From Nitrospirales bacterium (GTDB lineage Bacteria; Nitrospirota; Nitrospiria; Nitrospirales; UBA8639), in the NCBI GenBank assembly GCA_020027205.1, contig JAHRAQ010000012.1, forward strand, positions 1-64,000: DNA of 64,000 nt, read 5' to 3'. Shown here one piece after another: positions 15,779 to 24,863 of the stretch. The notes under the pieces were generated by a model. That model searched no databases. It saw only the letters and a list, made by a program, of their open reading frames with translations, and had not been told where the DNA came from. The position numbers and the translations under genes are program-made. How positions within the stretch are numbered: the stretch's first letter is position 1; the number at the start of each line of letters is the position of its first letter.

Positions 15779-16756
15779 ATGCGCGTCGTCAGCGGGATGC
15801 AGCCCAGCGGGCGCCTGCACCTGGGCAATGACCTGGGGGCGCTCGCCAACTGGAAAACGTTGCAGGAGGAACATGACTGTTTCTTCTTTGTGGCGGACTG
15901 GCACGCGCTGTCCGCCAACTACGAAGACACCGGCCGTCTGCGCGACCACGTCCGGGATTTACTGCTGGACTGGCTCGCGTCGGGAATCAACCCCGACCGG
16001 GCCACGATCTTTATTCAATCGCAGGTGCCGGCCCATGCGGTGCTGTTCGTTCTCCTGTCGATGATCACCCCCATTCCATGGCTGGAGCGGAACCCGACCT
16101 ACAAGGAAAAACAGGAGCAACTTGAAGGGCGCGACCTCTCCACGCACGGGTTTCTGGGGTATCCCGTGTTGCAAGCCGCGGACATTCTGCTCTACAAGGC
16201 CGAGGCCGTGCCCGTCGGCAGGGATCAACTCCCGCATCTGGAACTCACGCGGGAAATCGCGCGGCGGTTCAACAGCCTCTACCGCACCGGCGTGCTGACG
16301 GAACCCGACGCCCTGCTGACACAGTTCCCCAAAGTCGCCGGCACCGACGGGCGCAAGATGAGCAAGAGTTACGGGAACACGATTCATCTGTCCGACACCG
16401 AGGCCGAGGTGCGGCAGAAACTCAAAACCATGGTCACCGACCCCGCGCGGGTGAAACGGCACGACCCCGGCACCCCCGACGTCTGCCCGGTGTTTGATTT
16501 TCATAAAATCTATTCCGACGCCGCGGTCACGGAACAGGTCAACCGGGACTGCCGGACGGCGGCCATCGGCTGTATCGACTGCAAAACACTGGTGGCGGAC
16601 CGCGTCGTGGCGCGCCTCTCCCCGGTGTGGGACGCCCGCGCCGAGATCGAAACCGACCCCCGCCGCCTCGAAGACGTGACGCAAGCCGGCCGCGCCCGCG
16701 CCGCCGACGTCGCCGCCCGCACCCTCGAAGAAATCCGCGACGCCATGAAGATCTAG
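15779..16756 (+). CDS. trpS: Tryptophan-tRNA ligase
   Basis: A 325-residue class I aminoacyl-tRNA synthetase that charges tRNA-Trp. The two signatures are intact: RLHLGND near residue 13 (HIGH equivalent) and KMSKSYGN near 197. GMQPSGRLHLGN is typical of bacterial TrpS. Length is normal. The start is fixed by the conserved MRVVSGMQPSG N terminus. Confidence 0.97.
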   Translation: MRVVSGMQPSGRLHLGNDLGALANWKTLQEEHDCFFFVADWHALSANYEDTGRLRDHVRDLLLDWLASGINPDRATIFIQSQVPAHAVLFVLLSMITPIPWLERNPTYKEKQEQLEGRDLSTHGFLGYPVLQAADILLYKAEAVPVGRDQLPHLELTREIARRFNSLYRTGVLTEPDALLTQFPKVAGTDGRKMSKSYGNTIHLSDTEAEVRQKLKTMVTDPARVKRHDPGTPDVCPVFDFHKIYSDAAVTEQVNRDCRTAAIGCIDCKTLVADRVVARLSPVWDARAEIETDPRRLEDVTQAGRARAADVAARTLEEIRDAMKI

Positions 16757-16797
16757 CGCGCCGACGTCGCCGACGTCGCCTCGTCGACCCGCGTCGC

Positions 16798-16995
16798 CCC
16801 CCTCCGTCATTCCCGACATCTTTTATCGGGAATCCATCCTGGTTTTCGTCATTCCGCGTCACCAATGTCCAACGACAGGAGAATCGTGGCACGCAGAATC
16901 CATCTGCAAGAGACCATTGGCAATCCCCCCCTCCGTCATTCCCGACTACGAACGTGGGGAATGACGGGAGGAGGGGATGACGGAAGGAGGGGACG
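16798..16995. repeat. Family A, family B and variant A repeats
   Basis: A family A hairpin at about 16801-16840, a family B unit at about 16847-16920 (TCATTCCGCGTCACCAATGT...GAATCCATCTGCAAGAG), and a variant family A arm at 16926-16965. The remaining bases to 17060 are G-rich with no gene. Confidence 0.85.
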
Positions 16996-17068
16996 CCGGC
17001 ATGACGGCGGGCGCGCCGCCGTGGCCGGGCGGTGACACGGCGGCGGGACAACGTGGCGGCGCGGCGAT

Positions 17069-17098
17069 TTGACTTCGTGCCGGTTCGCAACGTATCCT
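17069..17098 (+). promoter_or_regulatory. Putative sigma-70 promoter of the gap operon
   Basis: TTGACT (17069-17074) and TATCCT (17093-17098) with an 18-base spacer, 54 bases ahead of the gap ATG. Confidence 0.5.
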
Positions 17099-17151
17099 TT
17101 TTCCCCTGCCTTTCCCTGCTGGTTTGAACGCATTTCACACAACAGGAACGT

Positions 17152-18183
17152 ATGGCGATTCGGGTGGGCATCAACGGTTTCGGGCGCATCGGGAGAAACT
17201 TCCTGCGGGCCTCCCTGACCGACCCGGACGCCATGACCGTCGTCGGCGTCAATGACCGCGCCGACGCCGGCACCCTGGGACATCTGCTGACCTTCGACTC
17301 GGTGCATGGCAGGTTTCCGGGGACGGTGGAGGCCGGCGACGACCGCCTGCTGGTCAATCACCACCCCATCCGCGTGATGGCCCGGCCGGACCCCAAGGCC
17401 CTGCCGTGGAAAGACCTTGACGTGGACGTGGTCATCGAGGCCACGGGGCGCTTCACCGCCCGCGCAGAGGCGGCGCGGCATCTCTCCGCCGGCGCGCCCC
17501 GCGTGGTCATCTCCGCGCCGGGGGAAGACGCCGACGTGACCGTCGTGCTGGGCGTCAACGAACACGCCTACGACCCCGCGTCGCATCACGTCATCTCCAA
17601 CGCCTCCTGCACCACCAACTGTCTGGCGCCGGTGGCCAAAATCCTGCTCGACCGGTTCGGCATCGAGCACGGCTACATGACCACGATTCACGCCTACACC
17701 AACGACCAGCAGTTGCTGGATTTGCCGCACAAGGACCTGCGGCGCGCGCGCAGCGCGGGGCTGTCCATGATCCCGACCTCCACCGGCGCGGCCCGCGCCC
17801 TGCACCGGGTGATTCCCGAACTCAAAGGGAAACTCGAAGGCGGCGCCATCCGCGTCCCCACGCCCAATGTGTCGCTGATTGACTTGAGCGTCCGCACGGA
17901 ACGGGACTGCGACACCGCCGCCGTCAACGCGGCGTTCGCCGAGGCCGCCGCCGGCCCGTTCAAGGGCATTGTCGCGTATTCCGAGGCGCCCGTGGTCTCC
18001 GTCGATCTCAACGGCAGCCCCCACTCGGCGACCATCGACGCCCCGCTCACGACGGTGATGCATCGCCGGTTCGTCAAGGTGTTTGCCTGGTATGACAACG
18101 AGTGGGGCTACGCCTGCCGCCTGCGGGACCTGGTGGCCTTTCTGGCCTCGCGCGACCGGCGCTCGCCCCGCGACACCGCGTGA
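17152..18183 (+). CDS. gap: Glyceraldehyde-3-phosphate dehydrogenase (type I)
   Basis: A 343-residue NAD(P)-dependent enzyme of glycolysis/gluconeogenesis. The Rossmann start GINGFGRIGRN and the catalytic Cys153 in SNASCTTNC are intact, with the usual C-terminal WYDNEWGY. AGGA precedes the ATG. It heads a gap-pgk block that continues with tpiA and secG after a repeat-filled spacer. Asp or Asn at the cofactor-selecting position cannot be judged safely, so the cofactor is open. Confidence 0.97.
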   Translation: MAIRVGINGFGRIGRNFLRASLTDPDAMTVVGVNDRADAGTLGHLLTFDSVHGRFPGTVEAGDDRLLVNHHPIRVMARPDPKALPWKDLDVDVVIEATGRFTARAEAARHLSAGAPRVVISAPGEDADVTVVLGVNEHAYDPASHHVISNASCTTNCLAPVAKILLDRFGIEHGYMTTIHAYTNDQQLLDLPHKDLRRARSAGLSMIPTSTGAARALHRVIPELKGKLEGGAIRVPTPNVSLIDLSVRTERDCDTAAVNAAFAEAAAGPFKGIVAYSEAPVVSVDLNGSPHSATIDAPLTTVMHRRFVKVFAWYDNEWGYACRLRDLVAFLASRDRRSPRDTA

Positions 18184-18213
18184 CGCTCCGGGCGCCGGCG
18201 ACCGGGACTTCTC

Positions 18214-19407
18214 ATGCAGATCACCAAACAAACCATTGACCAAGTGGAACTCCGGGGCAAGCGCGTCATTCTTCGCGTGGACTTCAACGTGCCGCTCGAT
18301 GACGCGGCCCAGATCACGGACGATTCCAGAATTCGCGCGGCCGTGCCCACGATCAACCACGTCATCGACGAAGGGGGCAGCGTGATTCTGTGCTCCCACC
18401 TGGGCCGCCCCCAGGGCGTCGTCTGCCCGGCGTTGAGCCTGGCGCCGGTGGCCAAACGCCTGGGGCGCCTGCTGGGCAAGGAGGTCACCTTCGCGCCGGA
18501 CTGCGCGGGCGCCGGCGTCAAAAATCTGGCGAGTCAATTGAAACCCGGCGACGTCCTGTTGCTGGAAAATCTCCGCTTCCATCCGGGGGAAGAGGCCAAC
18601 GACCCCCGGTTCGCGTCGGACCTGGCCTCGCTGGGCGACGTGTTTATCAACGAGGCGTTCGGCACCGCGCACCGCTCCCATGCCTCCACCGTCGGGGTCA
18701 CCAACTTTATCAAAACCTCCGCGGCCGGCTATCTCATGAAGCGGGAAGTGGAATCCCTGGAAGGCGCCGTGGAAAATCCCGCGCGCCCGCTGGTGGCCAT
18801 TCTGGGCGGCGCGAAAGTCTCGGGGAAAATCGGCGTCATCGAAAACCTGGGGAAAAAAGTCGACAAGGTCATCATCGGCGGCGGCATGGCCTTTACGTTC
18901 CTCAAAGCCATGGGTTGTGAAATCGGCAGATCCCTCGTCGAACACGACATGCTGGCGTTTGCCGACGGCGTGCGGAAACATGCCCTGGAACGCGGCGTCA
19001 AATTTTACCTGCCGGTGGATTGCGTGGTCGCCGCCGGCCTGGACCCCGGCGCCGAAACGAAAATCGTGCCCGTGCAGGAAATTCCCGCGGGCTGGCACGG
19101 GCTGGACATCGGCCCGGCCTCCGTCAAACTCTTTTCCGTGGCCGTGCACGACGCCAAAACCATTCTCTGGAACGGTCCGATGGGCCTGTTCGAACGGGAC
19201 GCCTTCGCGCGCGGCACCCAGGCCATGGCCCATGCCGTCGCCGACGCCTACGCCCTCACCATCGTCGGCGGCGGGTCAACGGCGCTGGCCGTGCATCGCG
19301 CCGGCGAAACCGAAAACATGTCGTTCATCTCCACGGGCGGCGGCGCGGCGCTCACGTTGCTGGAAGGGGGGGACCTGCCGGGCCTTGCGGCGCTGCCGGA
19401 CCGTTGA
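18214..19407 (+). CDS. pgk: Phosphoglycerate kinase
   Basis: A 397-residue monomeric enzyme converting 1,3-bisphosphoglycerate and ADP to 3-phosphoglycerate and ATP. The N-terminal RVDFNVPL, the substrate loop SHLGRPQG, LENLRFHPGEE, and the C-terminal nucleotide-binding NGPMGLFE and STGGGA are all present. It lies 30 bases after gap on the same strand, so it is co-transcribed. Confidence 0.97.
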   Translation: MQITKQTIDQVELRGKRVILRVDFNVPLDDAAQITDDSRIRAAVPTINHVIDEGGSVILCSHLGRPQGVVCPALSLAPVAKRLGRLLGKEVTFAPDCAGAGVKNLASQLKPGDVLLLENLRFHPGEEANDPRFASDLASLGDVFINEAFGTAHRSHASTVGVTNFIKTSAAGYLMKREVESLEGAVENPARPLVAILGGAKVSGKIGVIENLGKKVDKVIIGGGMAFTFLKAMGCEIGRSLVEHDMLAFADGVRKHALERGVKFYLPVDCVVAAGLDPGAETKIVPVQEIPAGWHGLDIGPASVKLFSVAVHDAKTILWNGPMGLFERDAFARGTQAMAHAVADAYALTIVGGGSTALAVHRAGETENMSFISTGGGAALTLLEGGDLPGLAALPDR

Positions 19408-19489
19408 CCGGCGGCGCCGGCCCGCCGTCTCCGTTGACCAGTGCCGCCTTTGTGAAACCGGATTGCCTCCTTCCGTCCCCCGATTCCCA

Positions 19490-20078
19490 ACAGCCTGTCC
19501 CCGACATTTTTAATCGGGGATCGGGGGCAGGCTATTCCGCGTCGATGACGTTCAACGGCAGGACACAACAAAAAGACGATGCAACAGAAGGATGGATTCC
19601 CGACTACTAACGTCGGGAATGACGGAGGGGAGAAGGATGCGGCACGACGACATTTGCCCCGTCCGTCATTCCGCGTCGACAATGTTCAACGGCAGGAGAA
19701 CCGTGCGCGCGCGGAATCCATCCGAAAGAGGTTAATGGCAGGGCGAGGGAAAAGGACAAGACAAAAGAAGGATGGATTCCCGACTACTAACGCCTGCCCC
19801 CGTCGTTTTCATTCGGGGGTCGGGAATGACGGAAAGAGAGAATGACGGAAAGAGAAGGCGGGAATGCCCCCGTCCGTCATTCCCGACATCTTTAGTCGGG
19901 AATCCATCTTTCAGTGTCCTTGTCCTCGCCAAAGAACGGACGACAGAAAGACTGGAAACAGAAGGATGGATTCCCGACTACTAACGTCGGGAATGACGGA
20001 AGAGGGCAAATGCTTCCCGATTAAAAATGTCGGGAATGACGGAAAGAGAAGGCGGGGATGACGGAGGGAGGGGAGCGG
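19490..20078. repeat. Dense repeat cluster between pgk and tpiA
   Basis: About 590 bases made almost entirely of repeats. There is a nested CCCCGAC-type hairpin at 19497-19535, a partial family B arm, a family A copy at about 19585-19627, and a full family B unit at 19667-19740. A family A copy with nested GCCTGCCCCCGTCG insert follows at 19770-19832, then a forward family A copy at about 19870-19915 and a reversed one at 19964-20000. A half copy at 20015-20042 is last. No gene is present. This cluster splits what would otherwise be a continuous gap-pgk-tpiA-secG operon. Confidence 0.9.
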
Positions 20079-20080
20079 AC

Positions 20081-20878
20081 ATGACAGAAGAGGCCCGCCG
20101 GACCCGCACCGCGTTTGTGAAACCCCGGCTCATCGCAGGCAATTGGAAAATGCACCTGACGGCGACCGAGGCCGCGGCCTTTGTCCGCGCGTTTCGGCGC
20201 GCCCTGCCGCCCGGCGTCGACGCGGACATCCTGCTCATCCCCCCGTTCACCGCCCTCGACGCCGTCCGGCGCGCGCGGCGCGACGACGATGCCTTCGGCC
20301 TGGGCGCGCAGGATTTACATTGGGAACCCGAAGGCGCCTACACCGGCGCCGTCTCCGGCCCCATGCTGAAAGACGCGGGGTGCCGGGCGGTGATTATCGG
20401 CCATTCGGAACGCCGGCGGCTGTTCGGGGACACCGACGCGGATGTGAATCGCAAACTGAAAGCCGCGGTGCGGCACGATCTCGCGCCCATTCTCTGCGTG
20501 GGGGAAACGCCGGAAGAACGGGACGCCGGCCGGACGGAGCAGGTGGTCGGGACGCAACTCCGCCGGGGCCTGCACGACGTGGCCCTTGATCAACTGGCGG
20601 GCCTCACCATCGCCTATGAACCCGTCTGGGCCATCGGCACCGGACAGGCCGCCGATGTGCGGCAGGTCGAAGCGGTCCATGCCTCGTTGCGCGCCATGCT
20701 CACGGCGGAATGGGGCGCCGTCGGCGGGGACGCGCGGATTATTTACGGGGGCAGCGTCTCGACGCACAATGCCCGCGACTTTTTCGGGTCCCCCGAAATC
20801 AACGGGGCGCTGGTGGGAAAAACTTGTCTTGATCCCGACGGCTTTGCTACACTCTGTCAATTCGCGTCTTCCGCGTAA
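20081..20878 (+). CDS. tpiA: Triosephosphate isomerase
   Basis: A 265-residue TIM-barrel enzyme interconverting glyceraldehyde 3-phosphate and dihydroxyacetone phosphate. Lys23 (GNWKMH), the catalytic His108 (IGHSERR) and Glu180 (AYEPVWAIGTG), and the phosphate loop GGSVS are intact. The start at 20081 was chosen because a G-rich GGAGGGAGGGGAG lies just before it; that sequence is the tail of the repeat cluster. A short extra N terminus (MTEEARRTRTAFVK) precedes the conserved core. Confidence 0.96.
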   Translation: MTEEARRTRTAFVKPRLIAGNWKMHLTATEAAAFVRAFRRALPPGVDADILLIPPFTALDAVRRARRDDDAFGLGAQDLHWEPEGAYTGAVSGPMLKDAGCRAVIIGHSERRRLFGDTDADVNRKLKAAVRHDLAPILCVGETPEERDAGRTEQVVGTQLRRGLHDVALDQLAGLTIAYEPVWAIGTGQAADVRQVEAVHASLRAMLTAEWGAVGGDARIIYGGSVSTHNARDFFGSPEINGALVGKTCLDPDGFATLCQFASSA

Positions 20879-20895
20879 ATCCGGAGACCCCGTTC

Positions 20896-21297
20896 ATGTA
20901 CACCGCCGCCGTTGTGTTACATCTCGTTGTCTGCTTCGTCATGATTGCCTCCATCCTGCTGCAGGCGGGCAAGGGCGCGGAAGTCGGCGCGGCGTTCGGC
21001 GGCACCAGTCAGACGATTTTCGGCAGTCGAGGCGCCGGCACGTTTTTGAGCAAGGTCACCATCGTGACGGCGGCGGTGTTCATGCTCACCTCGCTCGGCC
21101 TGGCCCTGCTATCCAAATACGACCACATGGCGTCCTCGGTCATCGACGCATCCTCGTCCCCGGCCGGTCAATCCACCGGCCGCACCGCACCCGGCGGCAC
21201 GACCGCCACAACACCCGCCGAGTCCTCCGACACCGACACCGGTGACACCGTCATCCCCGCCGCATCCGAATCACCGGCGGACGACACCGCCCCGTAA
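20896..21297 (+). CDS. secG: Preprotein translocase subunit SecG
   Basis: A 133-residue protein with two membrane helices (about 1-22 and 52-74). Between them is the conserved cytoplasmic loop QAGKGAEVGAAFGGTSQTIFG, shown here in part as GAEVGAAFGGTSQ. It is part of the SecYEG translocon. The C-terminal ~55 residues are a Ser/Thr/Pro/Asp-rich tail, longer than most SecG proteins. It lies 17 bases after tpiA, the usual linkage. Confidence 0.93.
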   Translation: MYTAAVVLHLVVCFVMIASILLQAGKGAEVGAAFGGTSQTIFGSRGAGTFLSKVTIVTAAVFMLTSLGLALLSKYDHMASSVIDASSSPAGQSTGRTAPGGTTATTPAESSDTDTGDTVIPAASESPADDTAP

Positions 21298-21334
21298 CCG
21301 ACTCCGGTTTCTTCACATCTCAAAAGAAGTTTGG

Positions 21335-21680
21335 ATTCCCGCTTTCCCTCCGTCATTCCCGCCCCCTCCCCTCCTTCCGTCATTCCCGCAGGTAGTAGGC
21401 GGGAATCCATCTTTCTTTTTTCTTGCCCGGGGTAAAGACAACAGAAGGATGGATTCCCGATTAAAGATGTCGGGAATGACGGAGAAGGATGGACCTTCGG
21501 AGCATTTGCCTCGTTGGCAAATGCTTCCCGATTACAAACGTCGGGAATGACGGAAGGGGGCGCCTTCCCCGCGTTGTCATGCCGGCGAAAGCCGGCATCC
21601 AGAGTTTTGCCGTATATTGCACATCGGAAAAACTGGAGACCGGCTTTCGCCGGTATGACGGACTTGAGTTGGAGGTCTTC
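21335..21680. repeat. Repeat cluster between secG and ilvE
   Basis: Forward and reversed family A copies at about 21375-21410 and 21447-21482, with variant GCAGGTAGTAGGCGGGAAT stem bases. They are followed by a family C module (21488-21545) and two CCGGCGAAAGCCGG-type hairpins (21575-21602 and 21637-21660). From about 21680 to 21848 nothing recognisable is seen. Confidence 0.85.
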
Positions 21681-21848
21681 GTGTCGGCGATGTCGGAGGC
21701 GACAGCAACGACACCAAACTCCCCGCGCAGGATTTTTTGTTCCAGGCAAGGCGGGCGGCGCCGGGGGTGAGGGAGGCGTGCTACCGGCACGTTGACCGAA
21801 CACCCAGGCCGCCCAACGCCGCATGGGGCAAAAAATCCAGGCGGCAAA

Positions 21849-22763
21849 TCAGACCGGCGTCAGCCACTTGGCGCGGGAAGGGTCTTCGCCGTTCACAATA
21901 TCGAAAAATGATTTCTGCAGGAGGTCGGTGACCGGCCCCCGTTTGCCGTCGCCCACCCGGCGGTCGTCAATCTCCCGAATCGGCGTGACCTCGGCGGCCG
22001 TGCCTGTGAGGAAAACTTCCTCCGCCACGTACAGCGCGTCCCGCGTGAACCGTTCCTCGATCACCGGAATCTTTTTTTCCCGCGCCAGTTCCAGAATGGC
22101 GTGACGGGTGATGCCTTCCAGAATCGACGTCAGCGGTGTCGTGCGCAACGCGCCACGGGACACGATAAACACATTTTCGCCCGTCCCCTCGGCCACGTAG
22201 CCCTCCGGGTCCAGGAAAATGGCTTCGTCGTACCCCGCCTGTTTGGCTTCGCGTTTGGCGAGAATGGAATTGACGTAGTAGCCGGGGACTTTCGCGCGGG
22301 TCATGGAAACATTCACATGGTGCCGGGTGAACGACGACACCTTCGCCCGAATGCCGCGCACCAGCGCCTCGTCCCCCAGATAGGTGCCCCAGGGCCACGC
22401 GGCAATCACCAGTTTGACGGGATTGTTCGAAGGGTCGAGACCCATGTCGCCGGCGCCCACGTAGAGCAGCGGTCGAATGTAACAGGACTGCAGTTTGTTG
22501 ACCCGCACCGTGTCCACAATGGCTTCGGCCACGTCCTTCCGGCTGTACGGCACGTCCATCAACATGATGTGCGCCGACTCAAACAGCCGGTCCACGTGCT
22601 CGTGCAGCCGAAAAATCGCCGAGCCGTGTTTGCCCCGGTAACAGCGAATGCCCTCGAAGGCCCCCAGGCCGTAATGCAGGGAATGGGTCAGCACATGAAC
22701 GGAGGCGTCGTGCCAGTTCACAAAGGCGCCGTCCATCCAGATTTTTTCGCTTGCCGTCACCAT
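21849..22763 (-). CDS. ilvE: Branched-chain amino acid aminotransferase
   Basis: A 304-residue class IV PLP aminotransferase that makes or deaminates leucine, isoleucine and valine. The PLP lysine lies in NSILAKREA. The motifs LHYGLGAFEGIRCY, EGYVAEGTGENVF and the late FLTGTAAEVTPI are typical of IlvE. The ATG at 22763 matches the family N terminus (MVTASEKIWMDG). A well-formed promoter is present at 22839-22867. It is transcribed alone, converging on secG. Confidence 0.95.
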   Translation of the reverse strand: MVTASEKIWMDGAFVNWHDASVHVLTHSLHYGLGAFEGIRCYRGKHGSAIFRLHEHVDRLFESAHIMLMDVPYSRKDVAEAIVDTVRVNKLQSCYIRPLLYVGAGDMGLDPSNNPVKLVIAAWPWGTYLGDEALVRGIRAKVSSFTRHHVNVSMTRAKVPGYYVNSILAKREAKQAGYDEAIFLDPEGYVAEGTGENVFIVSRGALRTTPLTSILEGITRHAILELAREKKIPVIEERFTRDALYVAEEVFLTGTAAEVTPIREIDDRRVGDGKRGPVTDLLQKSFFDIVNGEDPSRAKWLTPV

Positions 22764-22838
22764 GACCAAACCTGTGTGCGGGGTGGGGTCCGAAACAGAA
22801 ACCGTCCGTGCCAACGCACCGCGACCGCGCGCCGGACA

Positions 22839-22867
22839 GTTATACCGAGGGGGTCCGCCCCTGTCAA
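22839..22867 (-). promoter_or_regulatory. Sigma-70 promoter of ilvE
   Basis: On the minus strand TTGACA (22862-22867), a 17-base spacer, then TATAAC (22839-22844), about 75 bases upstream of the ilvE ATG. Confidence 0.7.
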
Positions 22868-22889
22868 TCAGCCGCCGGCTCTGCCCGCC

Positions 22890-23032
22890 GTCATTCCACG
22901 CCGTCATTCCGCGCCACCGGCGTCCAATGGCGGGACGAAGAAAAAAAAGGATGGACCTTCGGAGCATTTGCCTTTGGCAAATACTTCCCGATTACTAATG
23001 TCGGGAATGACGGAAAGAAGGGACAGGAATGA
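22890..23032. repeat. Partial family B and family C-A composite repeat
   Basis: CCGTCATTCCGCGCCACCGG at about 22905 is a family B arm. A family C unit (GGACCTTCGGAGCATTTGCC) at about 22952-22985 runs directly into a family A half (GATTACTAATGTCGGGAATG). It separates divergent ilvE and rplU. Confidence 0.85.
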
Positions 23033-23105
23033 CGGATAACGCACTGCTCCCTGCGTTGGACGCTCCCCCCGCACTGGACACTTTCCCCGCGCGCCCTGTC
23101 CCGCC

Positions 23106-23134
23106 TTGACACTCCCGCGTGACGCATGGTACAC
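23106..23134 (+). promoter_or_regulatory. Putative promoter of the rplU operon
   Basis: TTGACA (23106-23111), a 17-base spacer and GTACAC (23129-23134). If used, transcription would begin within a base or two of the rplU ATG at 23142, giving a nearly leaderless message. Confidence 0.45.
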
Positions 23135-23141
23135 GACGGGC

Positions 23142-23456
23142 ATGTACGCGATTCTGGAAACCGGCGGCAAACAATACCGGGTCGAACCGGGCGCCGTGCT
23201 TCAGGTAGACGCCCTGCGCGCAGAAGAGGGGCAGACTCTGGAACTCCACCCCGTGCGATTCATCGCGGCGGAGGGGGAGCCTCTGCTGGGACGGCCGGAG
23301 ATTGAAGGCGCGCGCGTGAAGGCCACGGTCATCCGGCACGGGCGCACGAGATCCATCAGGGTCTTCAAGAAAAAACGCCGCAAGAATTACCGCAAAACAC
23401 GCGGCCATCGGCAATCATTCACCCAACTCCGCATCGAGGCCATCGTCACCGGTTAA
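23142..23456 (+). CDS. rplU: 50S ribosomal protein L21
   Basis: A 104-residue ribosomal protein. [17 protein letters not shown] is the conserved start, and the C-terminal [13 protein letters not shown] with FTQLRIEAI is typical. First gene of a seven-gene co-directional block (rplU to bioB) with gaps of at most about 90 bases and several overlaps. Confidence 0.97.
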   Translation: MYAILETGGKQYRVEPGAVLQVDALRAEEGQTLELHPVRFIAAEGEPLLGRPEIEGARVKATVIRHGRTRSIRVFKKKRRKNYRKTRGHRQSFTQLRIEAIVTG

Positions 23457-23476
23457 CTGGAGCACGGAGCAGCGGC

Positions 23477-23731
23477 ATGGCGCATAAAAAAGGGGGCGGG
23501 TCGTCCCGCAACGGACGCGACAGCAATCCGCAATACCTCGGCGTGAAACGATACGCCGACGAACGGGTGCGGCCGGGCTGTATTCTCATTCGCCAGCGGG
23601 GCACCAAGTTTCATCCCGGCCAGAACGTCGGGATGGGCAGGGACCACACCCTCTTCGCCAAAATCGCCGGGGTGGTGAAATTCGAAGGCGCCGCCGCGCG
23701 GCGCAGAATCAGCGTCTATCCCTCCTCGTAA
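23477..23731 (+). CDS. rpmA: 50S ribosomal protein L27
   Basis: An 84-residue ribosomal protein whose N terminus reaches the peptidyl-transferase centre. It starts directly with [16 protein letters not shown], so it lacks the cleavable leader found in Firmicutes. [16 protein letters not shown] is diagnostic. It lies 20 bases after rplU. Confidence 0.97.
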   Translation: MAHKKGGGSSRNGRDSNPQYLGVKRYADERVRPGCILIRQRGTKFHPGQNVGMGRDHTLFAKIAGVVKFEGAAARRRISVYPSS

Positions 23732-23819
23732 CCCCGCGCTCCGGTTCATCCGAACCGCCCGCGCGTTCCGCCTTCCGAGTCTCCGCCGTTTCCGAACGCC
23801 GTGACGCCGAAGGGGCCTC

Positions 23820-24863
23820 ATGTTTATCGACCACGCAACAATTTTCGTGCAGGCCGGCGACGGCGGCGACGGCGCGTGCAGTTTCCGCCGGGAAAAGTAC
23901 ATGCCCCGTGGCGGGCCCGACGGCGGCGACGGCGGCCATGGCGGCAACGTCGTCTGCACCGCCTCCACACGGGTGACGACGTTGCTGGACCTGAAATATC
24001 AACGCCATTACGAGGCCGGGGCGGGGCGTCCCGGACACGGCAGCCGGCGTCACGGGCGCGCCGGCGCCGACGTGACAATCACCGTGCCGGTCGGCACCAT
24101 CGTCAAAGACGCGAAGACCCGCGACGTCCTGACGGACCTGGTCGCCCCCGACCAATCCGCCGTCGTGGCCAGGGGCGGCAAAGGCGGCAAAGGCAACAGC
24201 CGGTTCGCCACGCCCACCAACCGCGCGCCCAGGGAATATGAACGGGGCGTCCCCGGCGAAAAAGTGTCTCTCGATCTGGAACTGAAACTCCTGGCCGACG
24301 TCGGGCTGGTCGGGCTGCCGAACGCCGGAAAATCCACGCTGCTGTCCACGCTCTCGGCCGCCCGCCCGGACGTCGCCGACTATCCCTTCACCACGTTGCG
24401 GCCGCATCTGGGCGTCGTGGCCACGGGCGACTACGAGCGTTGCGTCGTGGCCGACATCCCCGGACTGATTCGTGGCGCCCACGCGGGCAAGGGCCTGGGG
24501 CACCAGTTTCTCAAACATATTCAGCGCACGCGGTTCCTGTTGTACCTGATTGATATTTCCGAGTGGACCGCGGACGATCCGGTGCGCGCGTTGCGCGTCC
24601 TTCGGGAAGAACTGTCCGCCTTCGACCGCGCCCTGGGACAGCGCGCGTTCGCCGTCGCCGGCACCAAGTTCGACATCCGGGGCCAAGGCGCACGCCTTCG
24701 GGCGCTCCGGCGGTACTGCGAGCAGCGGCACATTCCCTTTTTCCCGGTCGCCTCGGTCACGGGGGAAGGACTGGACGCCTTGCGCGCCCTGCTCGCCCAC
24801 CCCCTTCACGCCGACGACACGGCAGGCGACACGGCAGGCGATACGGCGGGCGACACGGCATGA
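23820..24863 (+). CDS. obgE: GTPase Obg (50S assembly factor)
   Basis: A 347-residue GTPase acting in large-subunit assembly and stress control. The glycine-rich Obg fold covers residues 1-158 (DGGDGACSFRREKY, GGKGGKGN). The G domain follows with G1 GLPNAGKST, G3 DIPGLIRGAH and a late GTKFD (G4-like). The last ~16 residues are a DTAG tail encoded by 12-base tandem repeats (24816-24860). The stop overlaps the proB start (ATGA). Confidence 0.96.
   Translation: MFIDHATIFVQAGDGGDGACSFRREKYMPRGGPDGGDGGHGGNVVCTASTRVTTLLDLKYQRHYEAGAGRPGHGSRRHGRAGADVTITVPVGTIVKDAKTRDVLTDLVAPDQSAVVARGGKGGKGNSRFATPTNRAPREYERGVPGEKVSLDLELKLLADVGLVGLPNAGKSTLLSTLSAARPDVADYPFTTLRPHLGVVATGDYERCVVADIPGLIRGAHAGKGLGHQFLKHIQRTRFLLYLIDISEWTADDPVRALRVLREELSAFDRALGQRAFAVAGTKFDIRGQGARLRALRRYCEQRHIPFFPVASVTGEGLDALRALLAHPLHADDTAGDTAGDTAGDTA

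Noticed and set aside
16936-19233. A 765-codon open frame antisense to gap and pgk
   Set aside because: Gap and Pgk on the plus strand have full motifs. The antisense frame exists only because GC-rich coding DNA rarely has stops in certain frames; its product is low-complexity and unlike any family.
19490-20078. Possible CRISPR array from regularly repeated sequence
   Set aside because: Repeats are in both orientations, of several types and irregular spacing, with no unique equal-length spacers and no cas genes.
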